DNA of 64,000 nucleotides. It comes from Liolophura sinensis (lineage: Eukaryota; Mollusca; Polyplacophora; Chitonida; Chitonidae). The position numbers and the translations under genes were made by a program. How positions within the stretch are numbered: the first letter of the stretch is position 1; each line of letters starts with the position of its first letter. The notes under the pieces were generated by a model that was not told the DNA's origin, searched no databases, and worked only from the letters and a program-made list of their open reading frames with translations. Below are positions 47,401 to 53,608 of the stretch, piece by piece. The DNA lies in contig NC_088307.1 of NCBI RefSeq assembly GCF_032854445.1, positions 9,250,017 through 9,314,016 on the forward strand, in the 5' to 3' direction.

Positions 47401-47999
47401 GGTGTCACATTGTGGCAGGGTGGGGTATAAAATTGTGACGGGTGGGGTGTCACATTGTGACGATGGGGTGAGACAGGATAGGGTGTCAGATTGTTACTGG
47501 GTGGGGTGTCACATTGTGACGATGGGGTGAGACAGGATAGGGTGTTACATTGTTACTGGGTGGGGTGTCACATTACGACAGGATTGTGTTAGACCGACTG
47601 GGATGTCACACTATGACTGGGTGGGATGTATTATGACTGGCTGGTGTGTCACATTGTGACTGGGTGGGGTGTCAAATCTTTATTACCAGATAGAAAATCA
47701 TTACATTGGCAGAACTGTTTGAATAAGAGCGCTGTGTATAATGTCAAAAATCTTTGAAAGCATGTATTTCTTTTATAGACCTTTTTTTTTTTGGTACTAA
47801 ACATTTCTTGTATTAAATACATCCGTGTTCTCTTTGCAAAAAGGGTTCTGGGCCCCGTCTGGATGACTCTCTACACTTGGCCTCCAGGACTGCGCGTGAT
47901 ATAGATAACCTGACCCGCAAGATGATGTCAGCCGTGGAAGGGGAGATAATCAGACATTCACGCTCTCGTGAGAGACGCTACAGAAAACCAGTGTGGTGA
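17383..47999 (+). CDS. AKNA: AKNA homologue, whole gene span (15 coding exons)
   Basis: This plus-strand gene joins 15 exons into 1,929 codons plus stop; every junction keeps phase and all introns are GT-AG. The best family signature is AELTIDQLRLGAK followed by SDSPTPSQ (residues about 576-600), which I recognise from vertebrate AKNA and AKNAD1. Coiled-coil segments precede it and follow at about 711-890, where the AKNA domain should lie. The rest is low-complexity, rich in Ser, Arg, Gln and acidic residues. Near the C-terminus are a CPHCG pair (1742/1745), an RS-rich stretch (about 1835-1865) and a terminal helix ending in VW. In mammals AKNA organises microtubules at centrosomes and was first described as an AT-hook transcription factor; I see no canonical PRGRP AT-hook here. 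The family call is by recognition; invertebrate function is inference. Confidence 0.82.
17612..17690 (-). mobile_element. SINE fragment
   Basis: Contains GTACTGAAGAATATATCACT, GGTTGGAGGAAAGCGGGCAG and GGGAAACCCACGACC, a short piece of the SINE body in reverse orientation. Confidence 0.75.
18578..18719 (+). mobile_element. SINE 3' fragment
   Basis: CAGCAGCCTGCGGATGGTCA, then CCCCACCATAATACTGGCCG, then CTTGAGTACGGTGTAAAACA, with an (AAAT)n tail. The tRNA head is missing. Confidence 0.9.
19539..19860 (-). mobile_element. SINE with truncated head abutting a TATTGTATT array
   Basis: A reverse-oriented SINE from its tail (TTTATTTATTTGACTGGTG) to GGGTCATTACGCTG. At 19740, where the tRNA head should continue, a short degenerate repeat of TATTGTATTTYG-like words takes over to about 19845. 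The head is lost or was replaced by the repeat. Confidence 0.8.
20482..20504 (+). other. G-quadruplex-capable G tracts
   Basis: Four G runs, GGGGTGGGTTTGGGG then AGGCGGGG, with loops of 1, 3 and 4 bases fit the canonical quadruplex pattern. They sit in an AT-rich intron and are followed by further GG and GGG runs. Confidence 0.7.
20831..21365. repeat. 58-bp minisatellite, about 9 copies
   Basis: The unit holds AGTATTATTTTTTCACATTT, TTAATGATTTCTCCG and TTTTGTTTTGTATGA. Unit starts at 20831, 20889, 20947 and 21005 give an exact 58-base period; later copies diverge. Confidence 0.93.
23690..24235. repeat. Local direct duplication
   Basis: A stretch around 23735-23850 (CATGGTCAGTGTGCCCAGTG, TTTTATGGAATTCTTCACAT, GATCAGTCTGCTGT) recurs around 24120-24235 (ATATGGTCACTTTACCCAGT, TTTTATGGAATTCTTCACAT, AATCAGTCTACTAT), offset by about 380 bp. 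Confidence 0.65.
25435..25510 (-). repeat. Dispersed repeat family 5, copy (reverse)
   Basis: The reverse complement reads AAAGCCCTTATGTGCTTC, then CATGCCAAACTTTAGGTGAT, matching copies at 30.86, 33.17, 33.72 and 39.13 kb. Confidence 0.6.
26150..26338. mobile_element. MITE family 3, copy A
   Basis: Left end ATACCCTAACTGACC and right end GGTTTTTAGGGTAAT are imperfect inverted repeats. The internal GGTTTTAGAAAGGTTCT and GTGACATTTATTGG parallel the better-preserved copy at 48.57 kb. Confidence 0.7.
26680..27625. repeat. 23-bp minisatellite (GGCTCAGTGTT type), about 40 units
   Basis: Units such as GTGGCTCAGTGTTGCTTTG with a TTTG or TTTA joint repeat every 23 bases. The left part has an ACTTTATTCA variant and the right part TGCTTTGTTT. 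It ends about 410 bp before exon 2 of the AKNA-like gene. The open frames across it are by-products of the repeat. Confidence 0.93.
27800..27903. mobile_element. MITE family 4, copy B
   Basis: Ends CCTGGGTCCACTTTGCAA and TTTTGTGAAAGTTGGCCCAG are imperfect inverted repeats around about 70 bases. The short internal GTTACGAAAATATGATT resembles its siblings. Confidence 0.65.
28036..29892 (+). CDS. AKNA: AKNA-like exon 2 (largest, family signature)
   Basis: Residues 25-644. Acceptor TTAACAG and donor G|GTCAGT (phase 1 both sides). The N-terminal part is acidic (DDxxFNG, DLFNEEYY), then Ser/Arg-rich with many polar residues, for example KKGKKQQREQRA. About 535-600 is a coiled coil, TELVHQLQKDYDSLLSKYAL, leading into AELTIDQLRLGAK and SDSPTPSQ, the motif on which the AKNA assignment rests. 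A single 1.86-kb exon with an unbroken frame and GC richer than the introns is strong evidence for coding. Confidence 0.9.
29893..30410 (+). other. Intron 2
   Basis: 518 bases, GTCAGT to TTTTTTAAG. No repeat family or exon is recognised. Confidence 0.8.
30411..30610 (+). CDS. AKNA: AKNA-like exon 3
   Basis: Residues 644-710, reading DGLDIKDVKFQTSGIQTS at its start and ending QTRSLDER. Acceptor TTTTTTAAG and donor AGG|GTGAGG. It joins to exon 2 in phase 1 and leaves phase 0. Confidence 0.88.
30611..31172 (+). other. Intron 3 with a dispersed repeat family 5 copy
   Basis: GTGAGG to TTGTTGCCAG. About 30860-30925 is a family 5 copy: AGGCCTTTGTGCACTTATGA then TTTACATACCAAACCATAGG. Confidence 0.75.
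31173..31700 (+). CDS. AKNA: AKNA-like exon 4 (coiled-coil, AKNA domain region)
   Basis: Residues 711-886 with phase 0 at both ends. It opens AESFKALLEENHLSVEQQEK and continues as a predicted coiled coil (KLRADHDKLRRDYLQAKEDY). A second helix follows (KLQRLHEDYNNLMQLYRRV) and the exon ends REQEIDNLVQ. Heptad-like Leu/Val spacing is visible. This is where I expect the conserved AKNA domain to be centred; a profile search would confirm it. Confidence 0.9.
31731..31940. mobile_element. MITE family 2, copy B
   Basis: Left end CTGTAAATTTTTTCAACTGC and right end GGTTGAAAAGGTTGGAGAAT then TAGGGTA. The internal ACAAATTATTTCTCTACAT matches copy A at 15.2 kb. It starts only 31 bases after the exon 4 donor. 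Confidence 0.7.
32386..32550 (+). mobile_element. SINE, 5'-truncated
   Basis: CTGGCCATATGTGGGAAGGT, then CAACCTGTGGATGGTCATGG, then ATTCTTGAGTACAGCG and an (AAAT)n tail. The tRNA head is not recognisable. Confidence 0.88.
33049..33113 (+). CDS. AKNA: AKNA-like exon 5
   Basis: Residues 887-908, KLWDICEEAPDVFKLPEELQ, then D and a split Arg codon. Acceptor TGTGTATAG, donor AG|GTGAGT (phase 2). Short but in frame, with clear splice sites. Confidence 0.85.
33114..33489 (+). other. Intron 5
   Basis: GTGAGT to CTCTACAG. A reverse family 5 copy lies at about 33165-33215 (GGTATGTAAAATACACTTTC, AGAAGCACATAAAGGC). Confidence 0.75.
33490..33604 (+). CDS. AKNA: AKNA-like exon 6
   Basis: Residues 908-946, (R)LDEMNQSKSDPQLSPLMSP and on to SSESLNQSFK. 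The Ser/Pro-rich composition suggests a disordered linker. Acceptor CTCTACAG, donor AAG|GTGCGT. Confidence 0.86.
33605..33837 (+). other. Intron 6 with family 5 copy
   Basis: 233 bases, mostly a family 5 repeat (AGACCTTTACGTACTTCTTA, TTGCATACAAACCTTTAGG at about 33719-33785). Confidence 0.7.
33838..33895 (+). CDS. AKNA: AKNA-like exon 7
   Basis: Residues 947-966, GRESPGSLRLSQLEATPKR and a split Gly. Acceptor TCTATTCAG, donor G|GTCAGT. A 58-base exon in consistent phase. Confidence 0.82.
33995..34178 (-). mobile_element. SINE, head partly lost
   Basis: Tail TTTGTTTATTTGATTGGTG, then CTGTACTCAAGAATATTTGA, then GGGGGAAACCCACGACCATC, then CAGCAACCACATTGGTGAGA. A stretch between the body and box B is deleted. 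Confidence 0.88.
34203..34815. repeat. 33-bp minisatellite, about 18 units
   Basis: The unit contains CCAACACCTGAGTGTACCAA and AAACCTGAATATA. Because 33 is a multiple of three, long frames of 11-residue repeats (FGTLRCWYIQV on the minus strand) appear; they are repeat artefacts within an intron. Confidence 0.94.
34964..35196 (+). CDS. AKNA: AKNA-like exon 8
   Basis: Residues 966-1043, ISSTDRRRLEDIRVGRFSPK then a Gly/Arg-rich stretch RQGQRGGRGENFSP and FNGDGLKK. Acceptor TTTTGTTCAG, donor AAG|GTAGAT, phase 0 out. The Arg/Gly patch could bind nucleic acid but is not a PRGRP AT-hook. Confidence 0.88.
35302..35512. repeat. 46-bp minisatellite, about 4.5 copies
   Basis: The unit contains CCTGACTGCCTTTATTTCAA, GCACCCTGGTGGTC and TTCACCCATAAA. 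The CACCCATAAA-TGAC-GCC order resembles the retroposon part at about 7705-7730 (CTCCACCCATAAAAATGACC). Confidence 0.88.
36188..36378. repeat. 63-bp tandem repeat, 3 copies
   Basis: The unit has GAAACCTAGCTTGGAGTATG, TTCTCTGTGTTTAATGGGAG and CCAATATAAAAACGTGGG, repeated near 36190, 36252 and 36315. Confidence 0.9.
37116..37330 (+). CDS. AKNA: AKNA-like exon 9
   Basis: Residues 1044-1115, NYQGGSQTSLPDSGISEQ and later KLPPRKREFDTDSG, ending RHRGSLDED with a split Arg. Acceptor CATTTGTAG, donor AG|GTGGGT. Confidence 0.86.
38400..38525 (-). mobile_element. SINE 3' part
   Basis: TTTGCTTGGTGTTCTACGCC, TACTCAAGAATATTTCACTT, GGGAGGAAACAGAGCG and ACCATCCGCAGGTTG. It is a reverse copy truncated before the tRNA head. 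Confidence 0.88.
38668..38816 (+). mobile_element. SINE fragment with internal 53-bp duplication
   Basis: The stretch from GCAGCCTG to CTCCCACCAT occurs twice, starting at 38670 and 38723, an offset of 53 bases. The 3' part (ATAATGCTGGTTGCC, GTATAAGTGAAATATTCC) then follows once. In normal copies this body occurs once. Confidence 0.85.
39128..39192 (+). repeat. Dispersed repeat family 5, copy
   Basis: AGTGCTTTTGAAAGTCCAGT, TTTACATACCAAACTTTGGG and TGAAATACGGGATTT match the copies at 30.86 and 33.72 kb. Confidence 0.65.
39262..39497 (+). CDS. AKNA: AKNA-like exon 10
   Basis: Residues 1115-1194, LQEVEEGAVGGRDSPGIG on to DISDFDLQGRRAPQDRRSQ and SSLDDDRY. Acceptor CAATTCCAG, donor G|GTGAGA. Acidic and polar, likely disordered. 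Confidence 0.87.
39498..40300 (+). other. Intron 10
   Basis: GTGAGA to CTTGTCAG. About 39795-39905 is a decayed retroposon 3' part (CAGGCACTCCAGTTTCCTCT, then an AAATAAAATAAA-like tail). A full-length SINE fills 39990-40242. Confidence 0.8.
39977..40255 (+). mobile_element. Full-length SINE with 13-bp target duplication
   Basis: The element spans 39990-40242, flanked by TTATTAGTTTATA (39977-39989) and TTATTAGTTCATA (40243-40255), one mismatch. It begins GGGCCTCCTTGGCTCAGTTG, continues with GGTTAGCGCGCTAGC, has box B GAGTTCAAGTCC, the body, and ends GTAAAACATCAATCATTTAA. It lies 58 bases upstream of exon 11. Confidence 0.93.
40301..41087 (+). CDS. AKNA: AKNA-like exon 11 with 66-bp tandem repeat
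   Basis: Residues 1194-1456. Acceptor CTTGTCAG, donor AG|GTGTGT. An acidic stretch (YYSEDSESEEEEEFKLL) precedes three tandem 22-residue repeats beginning SGSVSSDRPRSQQG (1269), SGSESSERPRSQQG (1291) and SGSVSSDRSRLHEK (1313); their DNA starts at 40525, 40591 and 40657 are exactly 66 bases apart. The rest is Ser/Arg-rich and disordered. Confidence 0.9.
41088..43050 (+). other. Intron 11
   Basis: GTGTGT to TTTTTCTAG. Apart from a 50-base reverse SINE tail at 42207-42258 (TTTATTTGAATGGTGTTTAA, TACTCAAGAATTCCC), no repeat or exon is recognised. Confidence 0.7.
43051..43992 (+). CDS. AKNA: AKNA-like exon 12 (coiled coil, CPHCG pair)
   Basis: Residues 1456-1770. It opens with a helix SRLKALQKEIERLKDDVKKV, then PDNPFGFMEGQE, a Gln/Arg-rich region and an aromatic stretch PPQYLIPSGYVYYSSG. 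It ends with VCPHCGRTSYHTHGAFVFP, in which Cys 1742 and 1745 with nearby His residues could form a small metal site. Acceptor TTTTTCTAG, donor GG|GTGAGT. The 942-base open exon is secure; the metal site is inference. Confidence 0.9.
44083..44160 (+). mobile_element. tRNA-like retroposon head (other SINE family)
   Basis: GTCGTGACCAAGTGGTTAAG, then TACTTACCTTTCATTCGCA and GGTGAAATG resemble a tRNA D-arm/box A and anticodon region. No intact box B follows, so it is a relic and not a functional tRNA. Confidence 0.5.
44369..44592. mobile_element. MITE family 1, copy D
   Basis: Left end TACCCTAATTCCTCAACCTT and right end CGAAAAGTTGAAGAATTACA then GTA. The core has TACATTGG-like and AATTTCAGGGCTTC words shared with the other copies. 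Confidence 0.8.
45282..45476 (+). CDS. AKNA: AKNA-like exon 13
   Basis: Residues 1770-1835, ADVLQLRRGRRRSKSHQRSR on to RNQSDTESEDERPRPRYRA. Arg/Ser-rich with SR dipeptides. Acceptor CTATTTCCAG, donor AG|GTATGA. Confidence 0.88.
45477..46340 (+). other. Intron 13
   Basis: GTATGA to TATGCCCCAG. A short AAATAAATA tail near 45998-46010 is the only repeat-like feature. Confidence 0.7.
46341..46470 (+). CDS. AKNA: AKNA-like exon 14 (RS-rich)
   Basis: Residues 1835-1878, SRSVSRSRSLSRSKGHQSRR then RSRSGSVVRPEDTDSDS. Dense RS dipeptides resemble splicing-factor RS domains. Acceptor TATGCCCCAG, donor GGG|GTACGA. Confidence 0.88.
46628..46720 (+). mobile_element. SINE 3' fragment
   Basis: GGGTTCCCCCTGGGTTTCCT, CCATAATGCTGGCTGCC, then AAAACACCAAATCAAATAAA and tail. 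The CTTGAGTACGG segment is deleted. Confidence 0.8.
47280..47680. repeat. Minisatellite of GTGACTGGGTGGGGTGTCAC type, about 16 units
   Basis: Units of about 23 bases, with some longer variants (GATGGGGTGAGACAGGATAG), repeat the phrase TGGGTGGGGTGTCACATTGT. The unit closely matches an internal part of the second SINE family at 59.72 kb (ATAATGTGACTGGGTAGAGT then GTCATG). Confidence 0.9.
47844..47999 (+). CDS. AKNA: AKNA-like exon 15 (C-terminus and stop)
   Basis: Residues 1879-1929 and TGA at 47997-47999. It reads GSGPRLDDSLHLASRTARDI then DNLTRKMMSAVEGEI and ends RRYRKPVW. The amphipathic RTARDIDNLTRKM helix recalls the C-terminal helix I remember in vertebrate AKNA. Confidence 0.88.
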   Translation, partial: GSGPRLDDSLHLASRTARDIDNLTRKMMSAVEGEIIRHSRSRERRYRKPVW

Positions 48000-49320
48000 T
48001 GTTGAATGAGTGTTCGGCAGAGGTCCTTTAAGATTTTCCAGTCATATCCTGTGATACAGTTTTATCAGTTGGCTTGATTTAAGTCATCTCAGTCCATTGA
48101 GCTTATTAAGGCAAAACATTTTATTCGATTTACAGGCTAAATCATTATTAAAACACTGTTTTTTAGATTTTACTGGTGGACAGATATGTCCTTCAGCAGT
48201 CAAGCCTGCTACTTGTGGGGAACATTTATTGTGCAAGCATTTTAATAACAACTAAAAAATTTTTTTTATTTTTTATTTTTTTGAGAGAAACAACAATTTA
48301 CAGCAAATTTAATATTACAACATTTATAAGGGAAGGGTGTTTTGAAAATGTAATCATGATTGTCAACCAAAAGTACTGAAATCTGGAAATATTTACTGCA
48401 TAGGTTACCTGAACTGTGTAAGGTTTGGTAGTGAATTTATGATTGCAGCCGTGTTTCAGGGAATAAGCATAAAGGTGCTTTAGAAGGAAATAATCCCTTC
48501 TACTGAATGTTAGTCAGCGTTGGCAAATTATGCATATATATTGGTGTGTTTTGTGAAAATGTATCATTTATACCCTAAATGACCTAAGATTTTCTCCTAG
48601 ACTAAGTTTGCTCATTTTTCCAGATTCCGGGATTTCTCTTGGTTTTAGAAAGGTGCTTCGAGAGGTGTCTGGAAAGTAGGATGATATCCTGCTGGGAAAA
48701 TGTAAATTTTACCACCAGAAGTAATATCTCATGACATTTATTTGCCTCCAAAAATGCTCTTTTGTGGTTGAATTTTTAGGTCATTTAGGGTATGTATGTT
48801 ACACTGTAATAAGATGTGATGCAGGGCAAAGAACACAGAAGCATGAATTACATGTTAGATGAAAGACCATTAAATGTTGTCCTGGAAAATAGTTTGATTT
48901 CTTTTTTTAGAATATTTTTTTGAGTAAAATGCATTTAAAAGTTTGGATTCTACTGTGGACTTTCCTGACCATATTGGGACCAGTGATATCACTTAAGCTT
49001 TTTTGCCACTTTACGCACGTAGATTGCTAGATCTTATTGTGCAAAATGCATCCTTATTTGGAGCTATGAATGCATTCAAGAAATGAACCTTGAAACGAAC
49101 TATTTCAAGCCAAAAATATTGCTACATTGATACCCTCTGCCTCCCAATGGAACAGCATAAAATCCTTTGTTTTGATTGCAATTTAGTCAGTAAAAAAATT
49201 TTTAAAAAGTAAATAAAACTGTTCTCCAGGACCGTGTTTAATGGTCTTTCATCAGCTGAATTTTTTATTTTAGTGTTTTCTTCACCTTTAAATCTTGTGG
49301 TACTGCACAGCAACGTCATG
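48000..49320 (+). other. Presumed 3' UTR of the AKNA-like gene
   Basis: No further exon follows the stop. A MITE family 3 copy lies at 48570-48793. A candidate AATAAA polyadenylation hexamer is at 49212-49217; the true 3' end cannot be fixed without transcript data. Confidence 0.4.
48570..48793. mobile_element. MITE family 3, copy B (well preserved)
   Basis: Terminal inverted repeats ATACCCTAAATGACCTAA (48570-48587) and TTAGGTCATTTAGGGTAT (ending 48793) are perfect over 18 bases. About 190 internal bases are non-coding, including GGTTTTAGAAAGGTGCTTCG. A second copy is at 26.15 kb. Confidence 0.9.
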
Positions 49321-52300
49321 GTAGTACATGTACCTCACCCCAGGTAATCATACGGTGGCTTACGTGTAAGCTGTTGCACACTTGTGTGTGGTTCACAGTG
49401 GCACGGTACTGATCCACAGCCACAAGAAGGCTACTATGCGATTACTGCACAGTACCGTACAGTGCCACAATGTTCATGACTACATTGTACCGTGCCATCA
49501 TTGATTGAGCAGAACCGCATAGTTCAGAACTGCACAGTTCAGTACAAAGCTTTGCTGTGCAAAATGCAAGGTGTCATGATTTCCCGCTGACTGTGCCCGG
49601 TTTCCTGCTTCATGTACTAGTGTCATGCAGGGGAAATATTCTTGAATACCATGTATTAAGACCATATGAAACAAGTAAATTATTACCAATTTGTTTTCAC
49701 AGCAAAAGTGTTGATAAAGTGCATGAATTTTAATTATGTACAGTGGATATGTTTGTTAAAAGTTAGCTCTCAATAAGTACCGTATTTTTAATAGTTATTT
49801 TAAGTTCAGTGATTAAGTGTACATGTACCTTTTGTTTTAATTAATTAAGTTTGATAAATAGGCTGGGCTGGTTTTATTTTCAATTTCTTTTTTTGTGGCG
49901 ACTGTTATAGTTTTTCCTATTCATACAACCTAATTTTGTGAATAATTAGAGTACACCATTTTAGGTAACTTTTATACTTTTATTGCATCTGTTTTTCATT
50001 GTTTTTTTTCTATCTTAAAGCTGTAATGTTTTTTCAGACTTGATATTAAATGATATTAGGTCTGAGGTAAATGTATGTTTCATGTAGAAATTAAAAAGTT
50101 AAATTAAAAAGAGACAAAATCAGTCATGAACATGTGGGAAAACTAGGTCTAAGCAGATTCAATTTCAGTGATGTTTAAATTGATTAAAATATAGTTTTCA
50201 GTATTTACCATTTGAAGAGTTTATTTTCTATGCTAATATAAGTCAAACCATGTCACATAATATGCTCTTAACTTTATTACACTTTATTTTCTACCCATAT
50301 GTATTTTTGAATTATTTTTTTTGTAAACCATACAGCATTATTTATGGAAGGGTTATTTATGTGTGTGTGATACTTAAAGCCGTCATGAAATGTAAGTGTT
50401 AATATGGCAATTCATTTTTGAGACTGGTTTGACTATCTTGTATTTAAAATGAGAGTTTGTGCATTCTTACTGTCAACTTTCAACTCTGACCATTTTATTT
50501 TCCTGGTCTAAGCCTAGCAAGTCCACTTAAGCAGTTGGGCTGACTGCCGCCGAGAACTAGCAAAGCCTTACTTGTAAAGCCATTTTGACTTCTAAACACA
50601 TGGACGGAAAAGTTTATTTGTAATCTCATGGTAATGTCTATGCTAGAACATACCATAAACTAAACAGAGCTACAAAAAACATTACATTCTTAAATGCTTT
50701 AAATATAAAGGGACCAAAGTATATTGGATCAGTATTTGTAATATTTTTCTTTGATATTTACCATTTAAATATTGAATGCGCCAGATCATCTCAAACTTTT
50801 TGAGCTAGAATTTTCCTGACTTGTATGTACGAAATCAAGAGAACATCAAATGTGAAATGTTTCCAGCAAGAATTGGAAAAAGTAAGTTAAACGCTGATTA
50901 CAGATCTGAAGTACTCCTAATCATTTTACCATATTGTACCATTTATTGCTTTGACTGAGAAAATCAGTGGTGTTTTATTATTATTATTTTTTTCGTTAGA
51001 AACATGCGAATATGAATAATGGATGTAAGCTGCACATAATGACATGTACCTCTAGTTTGAACAGTATTTATTGTGCCAGAAAATACATATTGAGAGTACC
51101 TATCCAGTTTATTTGGGCTAGCTTTTAATTGACTTTACAACAGCTGTGATATTTTACTGTCTCATTGTTTCTGGGTTTTTTGGGGGGTTTTTTGTGCTCT
51201 TCTTAGCTTTTAATTTACTCAGTATTCATGGCAAATTTTCCCCGTCAGTATTAGCTTCAGTAGTATAGCATCTGAACAGGTATAAAAAAAGCAAAGCTAT
51301 GCCACATTTATTATAGCATGTATTATAGCCAGATGTAAATGTAGAAACAGCATTTTTGCTTATATTTATTTTATTGGAGAGCTAGTCTAGGCCATGTTTA
51401 GAAGACACTTGTTTTTCGATCCCTAGAACACCCGAGGTGCTGGTTCAGTGCAAGCCTTGAGTAATTTGTAAAATTTCAAGCTCTGGGTCACCACTTGAGG
51501 ATTTTGATGAAAGTAAGCTGTTGAAGGTCGACGCTCATGTAGTTATGTAGCGCATCTATAAACGTTCATGGAAGAACCACAGATATTCCCACCAGTATGG
51601 TGCGAATATCCCTGCACCACATTTTGGTAAAGTTGTCACTGTGTAATTTGCAGTTTGTATTATGTGGTTTTCTCCACAATTAAACTTACCGCCTTAGTGT
51701 AAGTGAAGATTGGTGATGATTAGTGTATAGTTTAAATGCTGTCAAGGTCAAGTCAAGGTCAGATCTTAACTTTACACTTCATGCATATGCCTAACAAGAC
51801 ACGAGTTTCAACACTATTATCTTCCAACTCATACATTTATGAATTTGATTTGTCAGCTAGCTGAGGCTACCTCAACTGAAGCAAATGAAAGCATGTGCTA
51901 CTTACATCTTTAAAGATAATTGTTCTGCTAAACTTCATGTATGTGTTACTCGAATGTTATAGGATTTACATGTATAGGGGCAAATTGTAGATCAAGATTT
52001 GAAGTTTGTTACCTTCATCCAGCTACATCTTGGCTGCTTTTGGTCATGAGTGGGCTGTTTTTTATTTACCATATATTGACTTACATGTATATAAGCATTG
52101 TTGCTATATTTCTTCGACCTGTTGAGCTCTCAAAAAGTTGTAATATTTTCCTATTGATGTCTTTTTATGGTATGCAAAAGCTACCATACTGCTAAAAATT
52201 CTTCACTTTTCAACTCTGGCGATCTTTTGTACAGAAAATTTCTTTGTTAATCCTATAATAAATCAAATACCCTGATTTTTGAGTTTGCATGACCTTTCAT
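49321..52300. other. Gene-free DNA
   Basis: A degenerate SINE piece lies at about 49590-49680 (GTGCCCGGTTTCCTGC, GGGGAAATATTCTTGAATAC). About 49399-49498 has inverted GGCACGGTAC / GTACCGTGCC words that could form a hairpin. No exon is recognised elsewhere. Confidence 0.4.
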
Positions 52301-52447
52301 TGATTTATTTATTTGATTGAAAGAATATTTCACTCATAGGATGGCAGCCAGTCTCTTGGTGGGAGGTTAAACACACAGCCATCTGCAGGTTGTTGCCAGG
52401 GGAAGCCAACATGAGCTGGACTCACAGCAACAGCATTGCGTTACCTT
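52301..52447 (-). mobile_element. SINE, internally deleted
   Basis: TGATTTATTTATTTGATTG, AAGAATATTTCACTCATAGG, GCCATCTGCAGGTTGTTGCC, ACATGAGCTGGACTC. Several internal segments are missing. Confidence 0.82.
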
Positions 52448-53239
52448 TGTGATTTTGTTCCTCCCTTTCCGAATGCATCTTATTTTATGCCCAGAAGTCA
52501 ATGAAGCAATACTACGAAAGAAAATCCGAAATAAATGAGGACACATCAATGCTATAGGTTTTGCCAGATTTTAAGATGGGGGAAATAGTTACTTCATGTT
52601 TTCAAGACTAGCTTCGTTTGGATTTATAGCTTCTTTCAATTGTAAATCAGTTTGTTAAATTTGTGAAAAAAAACTTGCAGGCCTTTATCAGCCATGACAA
52701 ACAGTTCAAACACGTTAGTCTGTCCATTAGTCAGTCCGCCTTTTGCCAAAGGGTGAGCGGTTTACCCAAGGCATCACTGTATCCTCCGCCCATTAAAAAA
52801 CTAGCTCCATCATTTAAGTGAAAAATTCATGAGTTTTGCATTATTAATAAATAATACCATAATGGTGTATTATAAATAGTTTACAAAAGACACATTGCTT
52901 TATACAAGTAGTACTAGGTTGTCTCCCTTCAAAGACAGAGGGAGCATTCTGCTCAGGGTCACTGCACTCTGCCAGGGCAGGTCACTGATGTCACTCAGCA
53001 GCCACGGCTGACAGAAGCTATAGCAGAGATCACATGGTGTTCTGATCAGTCTAAAGCCAGGGCTTACCAGGTGCCTGCAGTCATCTCCAAATAAGACTGG
53101 TACACTAGAATAATAGTTCAAAGGAGCAAATAAATAAATAAATACAGTAAATGTATAGAAAGTCATGTTTTCTCTGTGTGCAGACACAACAGCTCATGAG
53201 TAGGCACAAATACAAGGTCATTTGTACTCCAAATAATGA
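52448..53239. other. Gene-free DNA with retroposon remnants
   Basis: About 52725-52860 (GCCAAAGGGTGAGCGGTTTA, CCTCCGCCCATTAAAAAAC) belongs to the retroposon type seen at 7.69 kb. An AAATAAATAAATAAAT tail is at about 53129. No exon is seen. Confidence 0.4.
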
Positions 53240-53459
53240 CACCCTAATTCCTTAACCTTTGCGCATACGAAAGGGCAACTTTCAGTGCGAGTTATGCAAA
53301 TTTTAATTTCATTTTTAGACAAGACTACATTAGTTGGATTGGCCAGTTTCAGGTCTTCACGAAAGGTACAATTTTATCAGTCAACTCAGAATAATGCCTT
53401 CAGAATATGTTTGAATAAACATCTTGCAAACATGGGAAAAGGTTGAAGAATTACAGTAC
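53240..53459. mobile_element. MITE family 1, copy E
   Basis: Left end ACCCTAATTCCTTAACCTTT and right end GGGAAAAGGTTGAAGAATTA then CAG. The core has GACAAGACTACATTAGTTGG and GGCCAGTTTCAGG. Confidence 0.8.
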
Positions 53460-53469
53460 CAGCAATACC

Positions 53470-53500
53470 TTTGCGTGGGGCTAAATAGTAAAACACCAAT

Positions 53501-53543
<43 letters not shown>
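53470..53543 (+). mobile_element. SINE 3' end with long poly(A)
   Basis: GCGTGGGGCTAAATAGTAAA then ACACCAATC followed by about 40 uninterrupted A residues. This is a severely 5'-truncated retroposon end; the long A tract suggests recent insertion or expansion. Confidence 0.7.
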
Positions 53544-53545
<2 letters not shown>

Positions 53546-53608
53546 AAAGCTGTGCTTCTGCAGACATATGCGCGTTTGCATGTGTGTTACTTGATGATTT
53601 CATTACAG

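Larger units (their letters stand above)
46471..47843 (+). other. Intron 14
   Basis: GTACGA to TTTGCAAAAAG. It contains a SINE 3' fragment (46.63-46.72 kb) and a GTGTCACATTGTGAC-type minisatellite (47.28-47.68 kb). Confidence 0.78.

Noticed and set aside
49399..49498. Inverted GGCACGGTAC / GTACCGTGCC as a regulatory hairpin or transposon end
   Set aside because: Only about 11 bases pair, the surrounding words are loosely repetitive and no element boundaries are visible.
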